Source of the DNA: Bacillus sp. ZZV12-4809
Lineage (GTDB): Bacteria; Bacillota; Bacilli; Bacillales; Cytobacillaceae
Direction of reading: 5' to 3'
Assembly (NCBI RefSeq): GCF_009849585.1
Contig: NZ_VCRN01000001.1
Location: forward strand, 372,001 to 436,000
Length of the DNA stretch: 64,000 nt
The notes below the pieces were generated by a model. The model was not told where the DNA came from and made no database searches. It saw nothing but the letters and a program-made list of their open reading frames with translations. The position numbers and the translations under genes are program-made. Below are positions 7,992 through 15,833 of the stretch, one piece after another (within the stretch, counting starts at the first letter, position 1; every line of letters starts with the position of its first letter).

Positions 7992-8602
7992 TATTTTTCC
8001 TCCCCCTTTTTATACTGCCAGGCGGGCAGTATCACCGCTGAACAGGCAGCCATATAAATCGGCAGAAATTTGATGCCAATAGGCTTATCCACTAAAATCA
8101 GTCCAACGATGGCGATTACATTTGAAAATAGGATTCCAGCTGTAAATCCGCCGGCGGCACCGCCCAATGCCCAAATCAGGAGCCCTCTTTCCTTTCCTGC
8201 AGAAGCTTTAACGGGGTTCTCATTCCTGTAAGTCCCCTTTAGAACCTTACGAACTGCTGCAGCACCTGCCCCCAGAAACACAATCCCGGCAATTGGATGA
8301 AAAGCGCCCAGCCAGCTGATCCTCCACCCCATGTTCGCCGTAAAGTACATGACAAACAGCAGCAGGAAAACGATCGTCATTTCCTTATAGATCCGCTTGA
8401 AAAATCCTCCTGCCAGCGCAGACAGCATCATCAGCACCGGAATGGCATAGCCAAACAAATGAACAAACATTTTATGGGCAGCCCACTTGGACGGATCTCC
8501 AAAGATCGACATCCCAGCAAGCAAAAATTGAACCAGCAGGCAGCCCAGATAAACCAAACCCAATCCTATATAACTATTTTCAGCCAGTGTTCTTTTTGGC
8601 AT
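7991..8602 (-). CDS. Integral membrane protein of unknown function (DUF6220-like)
   Basis: A 203-residue protein with about six membrane segments. The N-terminal half (ENSYIGLGLVYLGCLL..., 'HLFGYAIPVLMM', 'FHPIAGIVFL') recalls small DUF6220-type proteins; the C-terminal half adds two or three more helices. The ATG at 8602 is chosen because GAGGGG lies about nine bases upstream; the frame runs to a TTG at 8674 with no SD. It is the first gene of a pair with 7491-7991. Function is unknown; a role in envelope stress sensed by the neighbouring system is only inference. Confidence 0.7.
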   Translation of the reverse strand: MPKRTLAENSYIGLGLVYLGCLLVQFLLAGMSIFGDPSKWAAHKMFVHLFGYAIPVLMMLSALAGGFFKRIYKEMTIVFLLLFVMYFTANMGWRISWLGAFHPIAGIVFLGAGAAAVRKVLKGTYRNENPVKASAGKERGLLIWALGGAAGGFTAGILFSNVIAIVGLILVDKPIGIKFLPIYMAACSAVILPAWQYKKGEEK

Positions 8603-8678
8603 TTTCAGTTTCCCCTCTCTTGTTTCCTTTACAAAACCCATTCTACGGAGAGGTTCTAACAGCACTCTTATCAATTTC

Positions 8679-8696
8679 TTACAGAATTATTAAATC
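8679..8696 (-). promoter_or_regulatory. Candidate response-regulator box upstream of the membrane gene pair
   Basis: Direct half-sites TTACAGA-N4-TTAAATC (plus-strand reading), 77-94 bp upstream of the 8602 start. The same TTACAGAATT core occurs at 10603-10620 in front of the two-component operon, in the same orientation and at a similar distance. The 11-bp period fits OmpR/PhoB-type direct-repeat operators. Confidence 0.5.
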
Positions 8697-8703
8697 CAAA
8701 AAT

Positions 8704-8734
8704 AAAAAAAGAACGCATAGAAATCTATACGCTC
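8704..8734 (-). terminator. Intrinsic terminator of the two-component operon
   Basis: On the minus strand: GAGCGTATAG / CTATGCGTTC with two G-U pairs and a 4-nt loop, followed by TTTTTTT, directly after the response-regulator stop. Confidence 0.85.
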
Positions 8735-9424
8735 TTACCGTTTAAACCGATAGCCCACACCCCAAACCGTTTCAATATAATCCGGTTCAGATGGGTCTTT
8801 TTCAATTTTTTCCCGCAGTCTTCTGATATGAACTGTCACGGTTGTGACATCCCCATAGAAATCAAAGCCCCACACCTGCTCGAGCAAATGCTCTTTACTG
8901 AAGACCTGGTTCGGAGAGGATGCCATGAACTGCAGAAGGTCAAACTCTTTGGCGGTAAGGATTTTTTCTTGACTGCCTGCAAATACTTTCCGTGTACCCG
9001 GCTGAATCAGCAAATCCCCTATCCTGAGGTCTTCACCCTTGCTGGGACCGCTTGAAATCAGCCGGTCGTATCTGGCTATATGTGCCTTTACCCTGGCAAT
9101 CAATTGATTGGGATTAAAAGGCTTGGCAATATAATCATCGGCTCCTCTGCCTAAGCCCCGAATCATATCAATGTCCTCATTTTTGGCTGTCACCATGATA
9201 ATGGGAATCTCTGAGAATTCCCTGATTTTCCCGCAAACCTCATAGCCATCCATATCCGGAAGCATCAGGTCAAGTAAAACCAGCCGATAGGTGTTTGCTT
9301 TTAAGCGCTCCAGGCCTTCCTGACCGGTTGCCGCAATATCGGCCTCATACTGGTTCAATTCCAGGTAATCCCTTTCGAGCTCAGCAATACTAAGCTCATC
9401 CTCGATAATCAAGATTTTTTCCAA
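8735..9424 (-). CDS. OmpR/PhoB family response regulator
   Basis: A 229-residue regulator with a receiver domain (1-115) and a winged-helix DNA-binding domain (about 130-229). The phosphoacceptor is Asp52 in 'LLDLMLPDMDG', acidic pocket E8-D9, and conserved Lys101 in 'AKPF'. The C-terminal 'VHIRRLREKIE...YIETVWGVGYRF' is the OmpR signature. It overlaps the kinase gene by 16 bases. Likely targets are its own operon and the downstream membrane gene pair, judged from the shared half-sites upstream of both. Confidence 0.94.
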   Translation of the reverse strand: MEKILIIEDELSIAELERDYLELNQYEADIAATGQEGLERLKANTYRLVLLDLMLPDMDGYEVCGKIREFSEIPIIMVTAKNEDIDMIRGLGRGADDYIAKPFNPNQLIARVKAHIARYDRLISSGPSKGEDLRIGDLLIQPGTRKVFAGSQEKILTAKEFDLLQFMASSPNQVFSKEHLLEQVWGFDFYGDVTTVTVHIRRLREKIEKDPSEPDYIETVWGVGYRFKR

Positions 9425-10515
9425 TCAGCTTCCCCCTTTTTCAACGTAAAACATATACTAAGCCCCTGCCTGTCTCCTCCACTTGCCCAAACGGTCCCCC
9501 CGTGGCCTTCAATGATCTTTTTCACAATGGCGAGACCCAGACCGCTGCCGCCTGTGGCAGAATTCCTGGAGATATCCGTCCGGTAAAAGCGGTCAAATAA
9601 ATGAGGCAGCTCAACCGGTGAGACGCCGGTACCATTGTCCTGGATTTCAACCGTCACGTACTCCTCTTTCGAAGACAGTCTGACGACTAATTCCTTTTTG
9701 CCTTCCTTCATATATTTCAAGCTGTTCTGCACAATATTGCCAATAACACGATTTAATTTCTCCCTGTCTGCCTGCACCCGATATGAATGATTGGGCTCGC
9801 ATTCAAGACAAAGGTTGACTGGCTGTCCCACCAGATTAAACCGGAGCTCCTCGAGATAATCATCAAAATAGGATGCTAAATCCATCACCCTCAAATGGTA
9901 AGGAACATTCGGCAAATCAAGCTTGGAATACAATAAAAGCTCAGAAATCAAGGCTTCCATATCATCCGTCTTTTTTTCAATCGTGCCCAAATACCGCGCC
10001 AACTTTTCCGGCGTATTCGCCACTCCATCTGATATCCCCCTGATATAACCCTTAATGCTTGTTAAAGGGGTTTTTAAATCATGGGAAATGCTCGCAATCA
10101 ATTCCTTCTGATTTTCTTCATACTGCTTTTGCATGGCATCGGCCTCCTTAAGCCTTTCGCGCATCATCTCAAAGGCGATCGCCAGCTCGTTCAGTTCATC
10201 CTTTCTCCCGGTAACTTCTATTTGGGTATCCAGATTTCCTCTGCTGATATCATTTGCCGCGTTCTTCAGCCGGAGAAGAGGGGCAATGATGCTTTTCGAA
10301 ACAAGGAAAGTCAGGACGCCATTGGTCAAAACCAGCACCCCGACCAGCAGATAAATCCGGATCGACCGGAAGAATTCGAGATCCTCGTGATCGACTGATC
10401 CTTTTACAGGATAAAACAATACATATCCAATAATTATTTCCAGCAGTAAAAATAATAAAACAGGGAGCAGCACCATCCCTATATTCGATAATATCAATCG
10501 TTTTTTTATCGACAT
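9409..10515 (-). CDS. Sensor histidine kinase (EnvZ/PhoR type)
   Basis: A 368-residue kinase with two membrane segments (about 7-35 and 52-75) around a short extracellular loop of roughly 20 residues, then HAMP ('APLLRLKNAANDISRGNL'), a coiled linker, DHp with His145 in 'ASISHDLKTPLTS', and an ATPase domain with N box ('NRVIGNIVQNSLKY'), G1 ('DNGTG'), F box and G2 ('GGSGLGLAI'). The short sensor loop fits intramembrane-sensing kinases. The ATG at 10515 with AGGGGTG upstream is chosen over an ATG at 10599. It phosphorylates the regulator at 8735-9424. Confidence 0.93.
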   Translation of the reverse strand: MSIKKRLILSNIGMVLLPVLLFLLLEIIIGYVLFYPVKGSVDHEDLEFFRSIRIYLLVGVLVLTNGVLTFLVSKSIIAPLLRLKNAANDISRGNLDTQIEVTGRKDELNELAIAFEMMRERLKEADAMQKQYEENQKELIASISHDLKTPLTSIKGYIRGISDGVANTPEKLARYLGTIEKKTDDMEALISELLLYSKLDLPNVPYHLRVMDLASYFDDYLEELRFNLVGQPVNLCLECEPNHSYRVQADREKLNRVIGNIVQNSLKYMKEGKKELVVRLSSKEEYVTVEIQDNGTGVSPVELPHLFDRFYRTDISRNSATGGSGLGLAIVKKIIEGHGGTVWASGGDRQGLSICFTLKKGEADWKKS

Positions 10516-10602
10516 CCTGTCACCCCTGTTTTTAATAATAAAAACGAAAACCTCTTCAGAATAAATATAAGGTTCAATTCTAACCGAATCCTTATGCATA
10601 TA

Positions 10603-10620
10603 TTACAGAATTCTTAACAA
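10603..10620 (-). promoter_or_regulatory. Candidate response-regulator box upstream of the two-component operon
   Basis: Half-sites TTACAGA-ATTC-TTAACAA (plus-strand reading) with 11-bp period, 88-105 bp upstream of the kinase start; near-copy of 8679-8696. Suggests autoregulation. Confidence 0.5.
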
Positions 10621-10725
10621 ATTTCTATGCACTTCCTATTATGTATGGGTTGCCAGTCTTCCACAGTTTCATTTGTCTTTTTTAATGGACAGGCTTGTTA
10701 AATGCTGTTTGTGTTTTATCCTAAG

Positions 10726-10962
10726 CTAAATGGCGACAGCTTTCCATTCAGCCATTCGTTTATCTAGCCATTCCATCAAGACAAAAGGGACGCCGATAGT
10801 CACCATATTTCCAAGAAAGAATAGAATCGTTAACGTTAAAAACACCAGTTCAAACATCGCATACACCCGCCGTTTTGTATAGTTCTCCTCCTGTATGAGA
10901 GCCTCTTCGTAATCACTTACTATTTTGTATGTCAGGAAGCGGGGAGTGATAGAACCAATCAC
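10726..10962 (-). CDS. Small hypothetical membrane protein
   Basis: A 78-residue reading frame with one strong membrane segment (about 36-65, 'FELVFLTLTILFFLGNMV') and a charged N-terminal helix. The GTG start at 10962 has no visible SD, so the N-terminus is uncertain and the gene could be the remainder of a longer one. It stands between two minus-strand genes; no family recognised. Confidence 0.4.
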   Translation of the reverse strand: MIGSITPRFLTYKIVSDYEEALIQEENYTKRRVYAMFELVFLTLTILFFLGNMVTIGVPFVLMEWLDKRMAEWKAVAI

Positions 10963-11014
10963 AATCTATTAGATAACAATCAGGAAGCCATATCCAAAAC
11001 TATCGCCAAGCATT

Positions 11015-11038
11015 AAAAAAGGACCTATTTAGGTCCTT
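11015..11038 (-). terminator. Intrinsic terminator of the lipoprotein gene
   Basis: Minus strand: AAGGACCTA / TAGGTCC stem with TTTTTT tail, nine bases after the stop at 11047. Confidence 0.88.
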
Positions 11039-11046
11039 CGTTCAGG

Positions 11047-11607
11047 TTACTGTTTGGTTTTCACTGGCAGTTCCATTGCTTCTGCATAGGCTTTAACCTC
11101 GTCCGTCATCATGTCAACGATGGATGCCTGCAGCACTAAATCCGCCATGGGTATCTCATCATTTTCCACAAATTCCTTCGGATGTACGGTAAACATAGCA
11201 ATCTTCACGCCATCTTGTCGAACATTTATTCCAACCGTGTCTGCTTGCTGAACACTATCTTGAAGCAAGAAGTCATAAGTATCGTTTAACACATGCTGAA
11301 ATGCCATGCCTTGGTTTGTTTTAGGATTCATATCAATCATGAGTGTAATGTGGTTATTTATTTCAAGCGCATCAGTCACATCAATGTTTTTGGCGTATTG
11401 ATACATGGACGTATCAATCTTAGCGGCTTCTGCAGTTTCTTCCTCTTTAGCCTTTTCTTCTTTTTCTTCTGCAGGTTCCTTAGCTTTCTCTTTCTGCTCC
11501 TGAACCTCTTCTTTTTTTGGTTCGTCTTCTTTGGATGTTTCTTCACCACATGCAGACAACATAATAGCAAGAGTGGCGATGACGAACATCATAATGGATT
11601 TTTTCAT
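11047..11607 (-). CDS. Lipoprotein of unknown function with charged linker
   Basis: A 186-residue protein. Signal peptide residues 1-19 end in lipobox LSAC (Cys about 20), so it is a membrane-anchored lipoprotein. Residues 21-65 are an extended, almost purely E/K linker. The rest (about 68-186) is a compact domain ('ALEINNHITLMIDMNPKTN', 'LNDTYDFLLQDSVQQADT') that I do not recognise. The ATG at 11607 has GAGGGGG upstream; a start at 11643 lacks one. Monocistronic with its own terminator. Confidence 0.8.
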   Translation of the reverse strand: MKKSIMMFVIATLAIMLSACGEETSKEDEPKKEEVQEQKEKAKEPAEEKEEKAKEEETAEAAKIDTSMYQYAKNIDVTDALEINNHITLMIDMNPKTNQGMAFQHVLNDTYDFLLQDSVQQADTVGINVRQDGVKIAMFTVHPKEFVENDEIPMADLVLQASIVDMMTDEVKAYAEAMELPVKTKQ

Positions 11608-11725
11608 TTTTGTACCCCCTCTAGATTTATGTATCAAATCCAAATTCCATAATATACCTACTGATTCATGGATGCAACGGAAAACTTATCTATATCAGCA
11701 GATTCAAAGGATTCTCGGTTTGTTT

Positions 11726-12061
11726 TTAAGTAATTAAATGGGAGGCAATTAAACCATTCACTGTGGCAACGAAGAAAAAATCACCCAAAACTGTGGAACT
11801 CGCCCATAAGGTAATTAAAGTCCTGGGTGAAATCAGTACGTATCTAAGGGCAGATAAAAGTGAATACAGCATCCGGTATAGTTTCAAAACATCTCTTTGA
11901 GGTATTGAAGGGGCAATGAAATAAAACAAAGCAGACTGCATTCCCAGATTAGGGACCTTAAAAAGGCAAATTATCCTCCGGTAATAGAGATTGTAGAGTA
12001 TACATATTCCTACCCCCAGTAATAAAGAAATAGTGAGTAATCCTATGCTATACATTTTCAA
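11726..12061 (-). CDS. Hypothetical membrane protein
   Basis: A 111-residue protein with an N-terminal membrane helix (about 3-25), a basic loop and a second hydrophobic region near 85-108. TTG at 12061 is preferred because GGAGG lies nine bases upstream; an in-frame ATG (12055) and TTG (12067) are alternatives. No family recognised; neighbours give no clue. Confidence 0.5.
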   Translation of the reverse strand: MKMYSIGLLTISLLLGVGICILYNLYYRRIICLFKVPNLGMQSALFYFIAPSIPQRDVLKLYRMLYSLLSALRYVLISPRTLITLWASSTVLGDFFFVATVNGLIASHLIT

Positions 12062-12118
12062 TTCCAACCACCTCCAATTTAAACCTAATCCTATTTTGTT
12101 ATTAATTACATCTTGTAA

Positions 12119-12604
12119 AATCTACTCATAAATGAATTGACCAGGGCTGTTTTCCATGGTGCAATGAGTGTGTATCATGATCGTTTTCTCAATACACCGT
12201 CTGCAAGAAGACCGAAGCCAAAGGATGAAGAAACTGAACCGAAGAATCATTCAGAATTATTGGAGATGATGAATCAACAGTAACAAGTTTCAGAATCTGC
12301 AAGATGGGTAGTAAATTACCTGGCACGCGGCGGTGATAAAAGTCAACTCCTAAATACGCTCGGACACGCTTTACTAAGGGAGGATGCAGAGTTTCATTCA
12401 TTTCAAATGTATGAAGCGGCAATAATCGAACATGATCATTTGGAAAATGAGGATTCCGAGTTTGCCAGGTATGCACAGGAAACATTGATTCTCGCGGTAA
12501 CACGTTATCTGGCAGGCCATGCCCCAACTGCTAGGGAAATGCCGCATACAGCAGATATTGCCATGCGCCTCCATCGTGGAGAAAAATTATTTGAAGATGA
12601 TTGA
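12119..12604 (+). pseudogene. N-terminally truncated gene with an in-frame stop
   Basis: One reading frame runs from a stop at 12116 to TGA at 12602 and is interrupted only by TAA at 12281-12283. Both halves look like protein: 'AVFHGAMSVYHDRFLNTP' before the stop, then 'WVVNYLARGGDKSQLLNTLG' and 'FARYAQETLILAVTRYLAGH' after it. I recall similar sequence at the C-terminus of a longer conserved bacterial protein but cannot name it. The start codon and N-terminal domain are missing. Interpretation: a decayed 3' remnant. Confidence 0.7.
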
Positions 12605-12663
12605 TCAACAAGGGACTACTCCTTCTTCAGAGCGAGAAAGAACAATTGCGCGTATAATGCGAA

Positions 12664-13659
12664 TTAACGTTTGACAGGTTCACCATGAGCAGGTCTATTT
12701 CTAATAGAATTGAATTCTATTAATTTACTAATCCAAAAATCCCATTCCTCTAGTTCAACTTCTTTAATAAGTTGGTCTTTTCTAGACTCTAAATATCCCA
12801 TGATTTTTTTCCACATTAATGATTTTTTTTTGATATTATTTTCTTTTTCTCTATGGAGAATAATTGTTTTTAGTTCACTTTCTATCACTCCTAAGTAACT
12901 CATAGAAAGTCCCATATAGGATAACAGTTCTTTAGATTTTGTAATTGCTTTTTCAGTGGATATGGCGGTAGCTATTTCTCTAATAGAAAATGGAGATAAG
13001 TATCCAAACATATTTTTTATTCTTTCTATCTCATTTTCCAAGGGATCTAGCGAGTGTGTACTAATGAATAAACGAGTGTCTCTTGTCGGGCTCTCGACAT
13101 GATAATCTGTTACATTCCATGACAGTAATTCATGATTGGTATCAATAAAAATATCTATGAATGATGGAGCAGCTGCATTTGTAAAAGTTTGGTTCTCCAA
13201 TACTGATACTAAAAAATTATAATATACCTTCATCATTAAAAGATCAGGAAACTTTCCTTGTGTTAAAAAGGCATACTCAGAAGATATAGCTGTTGCAATT
13301 TCTCTAGTTATCAAGTTATCTGAGGTACTTAACAAACCTTTTCGATAGTTCTTTTTAACCTGTAAATTATTGAGTTTTTCCTGTATATCTCTAGGGTCAA
13401 AATGATCGTATTTATATGTTTCTGTATAAACAAGAAAAGTAAAGTATGGACTTTTTTCATGAGTTAATGAAACTATCATTCTTGCAGCATTAAAAACTAA
13501 ATCATTCCTAGTATCTTCCTTTTCTAATTCATCTATTGAAAAACGTATTAAAGATAGAATTAACTCTTTAGGATTTTTGGTTGGGTTGTACTTCGTCTCT
13601 AACTGCTTATTTTTCATTTCATTGAATAAAATTTTCAGCTGCTGTAAATCTTCTGTCAT
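12664..13659 (-). CDS. Hypothetical protein with C-terminal HEPN-like RNxxxH motif
   Basis: A 331-residue soluble, helix-rich, AT-rich gene product. The C-terminal 'IRNRPAHGE' gives R320-N321-x3-H325, the R-N/D-x3-H arrangement of HEPN ribonucleases. Two copies of REIATAIS(S/T)E lie at 119-128 and 227-236, 108 residues apart, suggesting an internal duplication. ATG at 13659 has GAGGGA six bases upstream. It flanks a probable intron relic and a toxin locus, so a defence or toxin role is possible, but no family was recognised; the HEPN reading rests on one motif. Confidence 0.65.
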   Translation of the reverse strand: MTEDLQQLKILFNEMKNKQLETKYNPTKNPKELILSLIRFSIDELEKEDTRNDLVFNAARMIVSLTHEKSPYFTFLVYTETYKYDHFDPRDIQEKLNNLQVKKNYRKGLLSTSDNLITREIATAISSEYAFLTQGKFPDLLMMKVYYNFLVSVLENQTFTNAAAPSFIDIFIDTNHELLSWNVTDYHVESPTRDTRLFISTHSLDPLENEIERIKNMFGYLSPFSIREIATAISTEKAITKSKELLSYMGLSMSYLGVIESELKTIILHREKENNIKKKSLMWKKIMGYLESRKDQLIKEVELEEWDFWISKLIEFNSIRNRPAHGEPVKR

Positions 13660-13745
13660 GTTAGTTCCCTCTTCCATTACTCATCATTAGTAGGATAATT
13701 ATACCATAATTTAGTTTTACGCCTGATACTTTCGTTACAGTGGAA

Positions 13746-13910
13746 CAAGAATGAAGTCAAAAGCCTAGGAAGGCCTAGGAATAACCGGGTCGCAAGGCAA
13801 GGGTTTCAGAAGTGCCGAAAAGCAAATTAGCTGAGGCTGGTGAAATTCCTAGCGGTGAAAGTCCTTAGGGAAGCGAGTTCCCATCGCTATATACCCACGT
13901 GGTCATCCCT
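13746..13910 (+). ncRNA. Probable relic of a group II intron, domain I
   Basis: Non-coding, structured stretch in the 330-bp gap. 'GCCGAAAAGCAAATTAGCTG' matches the conserved domain-I pattern CCGAAAAGC-loop-GCTG-CGG of bacterial group II introns, followed by CCTAGCGGTGAAAGTCCTTAGG (13848-13869), another typical domain-I hairpin. Further hairpins are CCTAGG-AAGG-CCTAGG (from 13764) and GGGAA-GCGAG-TTCCC (from 13868). No reverse transcriptase and no domain V/VI is seen downstream, so only a fragment remains. Confidence 0.5.
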
Positions 13911-14070
13911 CTTGTATGTGTCAAAATATTTTTGCTGTATAAATTAGATTAACCGCATCATAAGTAACAACATAATATATTTCACTATTATCCTATAAAG
14001 AGTGGTTCAATGGCCCCCATAACAAAAGAAAACCTTGAAAGGCTTAGGACCACTCAAGGTTTTTAACAAT

Positions 14071-14352
14071 TCATCTCCACCTCCAGCTAATTTCCCAATC
14101 AGAATAAACTGCAGGTATGTATATCCCCTTTTTTCTATTTTCAGCATCAACAATATACCAATTATTGTCATCTAACCATTCTTCGTTATAATTGCCTTCT
14201 TCGAATTCATTATCTTCATCGACAATTGCAGCAAAAAATTTCTTGAATTTGTCTATATTTGTGGAAGGGGTAATCTTAGCATTTACCCACATTCCTTCAA
14301 CACTTATATTAAATATGTCTCCTAAAAACTCATTTGAATAGTACAGTTTCAT
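14071..14352 (-). CDS. Putative immunity protein of a decayed toxin locus
   Basis: A 93-residue, acidic, soluble protein with no membrane segment. ATG at 14352 has AAGGAG eight bases upstream; that SD overlaps the stop (14358) of the toxin-like fragment, so the two were translated in tandem. Small size, acidity and position right after a toxin C-terminus are typical of polymorphic-toxin immunity proteins. Reading frame is intact while the toxin partner is broken. Family not recognised. Confidence 0.55.
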   Translation of the reverse strand: MKLYYSNEFLGDIFNISVEGMWVNAKITPSTNIDKFKKFFAAIVDEDNEFEEGNYNEEWLDDNNWYIVDAENRKKGIYIPAVYSDWEISWRWR

Positions 14353-14357
14353 ACTTC

Positions 14358-14675
14358 TCACTCCTTAGGTGAAACCTTAATATATTGGCTGGGAACTACT
14401 CCCTTAATCAAATATTCATTATCTCTTTTAGTCCAGTTAATTGCTCTATCTTTCCAGAAATCAGAGGATATAGTATCTCTTTCAATTAATTTTTGAATTT
14501 GTTTTGGGGACAGAATAACAACAATAGCATAATCCATTTAAACTATTTGCTGCTGTATACCTTCGATTTGTTCCTCAATCCTAGAAACATTACTGCTTGA
14601 TTCTGCAATGACTGAAACCGGGAGACTGCCTACTCCTATAACAAAGGCAGCTGATAATGTTGCTAATCTTTTCAT
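14358..14675 (-). pseudogene. Decayed secreted toxin: signal peptide/coiled start and toxin tail split by a stop
   Basis: A good SD (GGAGGG, 14681-14686) precedes ATG 14675, opening a 45-residue segment: signal peptide to about residue 24 then a short coiled coil ('RIEEQIEGIQQQI'). TAA at 14538-14540 ends it, and the same frame continues at once with ATG and 59 more residues ('ILSPKQIQKLIERDTISSDF', 'EYLIKGVVPSQYI') that look like the C-terminus of a polymorphic toxin. The middle is missing. Interpretation: internal deletion plus nonsense of a secreted toxin, with its immunity gene retained downstream. Confidence 0.6.
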
Positions 14676-14690
14676 GACTTCCCTCCAAAC

Positions 14691-14740
14691 AAAAAACCCC
14701 CAAGGGACACAGTAAGATGGTTACTGTGTCCTCTTGGGGG
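14691..14740 (-). terminator. Long-stem hairpin, probable intrinsic terminator
   Basis: Arms 14697-14715 and 14721-14740 pair over 19 bp with one bulged base and a 5-nt loop; TTTTTT follows on the minus strand (14696-14691). It ends the 14760-14990 transcript and lies only five bases before the SD of the decayed toxin gene. A T-rich run also follows on the plus strand. Confidence 0.75.
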
Positions 14741-14759
14741 ATTCCCATTTTTTAGTTTA

Positions 14760-14990
14760 TTAATTTATTAAATATATCATAGCGTAAATTACAACCACCC
14801 ACAAGATAGGGCCTTTTGGAATTATTGTTAAGGGAGAGAGAATTATAGACTTGTCCATAAGTCTATGTATTTCTAAGAAAGGGAAAATACACCTAAGTAA
14901 TGTGCAAATCAATTTCTCTTCTTCATAGTAAATAGCAAAAAGTGCACAAGCATTCCCAACTATAGAGAAAATATATCTTTCCTTAGTCAT
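14760..14990 (-). CDS. Small hypothetical membrane protein
   Basis: A 76-residue frame with a C-terminal membrane helix (about 58-75) and a hydrophobic N-terminal part; Lys/Glu-rich between. ATG at 14990 has only a weak SD. A strong hairpin terminator follows, which supports expression. No family recognised; membership in the toxin locus is by position only. Confidence 0.4.
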   Translation of the reverse strand: MTKERYIFSIVGNACALFAIYYEEEKLICTLLRCIFPFLEIHRLMDKSIILSPLTIIPKGPILWVVVIYAMIYLIN

Positions 14991-15139
14991 TACTAAGTCT
15001 TTTTAGAATTGGAATTCATGTACTCATAAGACTTGAAGAAGATTACAATATATGGTATTTTACCTTTGATAAGTTACAAAAATAGGAAAGGTATTTTTGG
15101 TTTATTTGCATCCCACAATAATTATGAGAGGAGAAAATT

Positions 15140-15829
15140 ATGAAAAAACTAACTATTAAACTATTAATTTTGACCCTATTTTTTAGTTATATTTTGCCTA
15201 CTGGTTTTGCAGATGCACATTCTAGCAAAAGTGATGTAATTAATACCTTTGGTACGATCTCTAATTATGAGAAAATTAAATTAAAGACATTTAATCTGAA
15301 TGAAGAAACATCAGAACAATTCGTAACAGTAGAGTTTAATAATACAGAGTCCGGACAAGTTACTACTCAAATAGATTATGAAATGCTACTAATTAACGAT
15401 CCTAACCAAGATCTTAAAGTATCTTTAGTTGACCAAAGTGATGGCAGCGAATTATATTTGACAGCCAAGGAATTCCAAACCTTCGCATTACCATTGGTAC
15501 CACTTGTAATAGCTTTTATTGCCAAACAGGGATTAAAGGCTGCGATAAAAAAATATGGAAAATCAACTTTAACCAAACTTCTTAAAGATAATGAATCTGT
15601 TGCCAAGGCTGTTGCAAAAGAATTAGGTTATTCTGAAGTAAAAGGTCAATACTCACACGGAGCTAAGATTTATTTAAGGGGAAAAGGTAAGGGACCAAAG
15701 TATATATCTAGGGATAAAGATGGTCATATTGGTGGAGCGTGGAAGGGAGCAACCTCAATTAAAAACCTCGGTAGCAAAAAGACCAGGTCAGGCACCTATG
15801 ATATTGAATTAAAACGAATAGGAGATTGA
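15140..15829 (+). CDS. Secreted polymorphic toxin, SAR2788-like with Ntox21 ribonuclease domain
   Basis: A 229-residue protein: signal peptide (1-26), beta-rich pre-toxin region (about 30-112), hydrophobic segment 'LPLVPLVIAFIAKQGLKAA' (117-135) and a C-terminal toxin domain (about 150-229). The latter carries all Ntox21 motifs: SxDxxxH (S190, D192, H196), RxG[ST] (R216-T219) and RxxD (R226-D229), plus 'GGAWK'. Ntox21 is described as an RNase of the barnase/EndoU/colicin E5/RelE fold. GAGAGGAG precedes ATG. The immunity gene starts four bases after the stop. Role: probably kills or inhibits competing kin. Confidence 0.85.
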   Translation: MKKLTIKLLILTLFFSYILPTGFADAHSSKSDVINTFGTISNYEKIKLKTFNLNEETSEQFVTVEFNNTESGQVTTQIDYEMLLINDPNQDLKVSLVDQSDGSELYLTAKEFQTFALPLVPLVIAFIAKQGLKAAIKKYGKSTLTKLLKDNESVAKAVAKELGYSEVKGQYSHGAKIYLRGKGKGPKYISRDKDGHIGGAWKGATSIKNLGSKKTRSGTYDIELKRIGD

Positions 15830-15833
15830 CTTT

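Noticed and set aside
12189-12527. 112-codon minus-strand frame over the broken gene
   Set aside because: The plus strand gives a coherent protein tail here; the minus frame is Pro/His-rich with no SD.
13746-13910. Reading 13746-13910 as a tRNA, T-box or cobalamin riboswitch
   Set aside because: No cloverleaf, specifier loop or B12 box; the conserved words fit group II domain I better.
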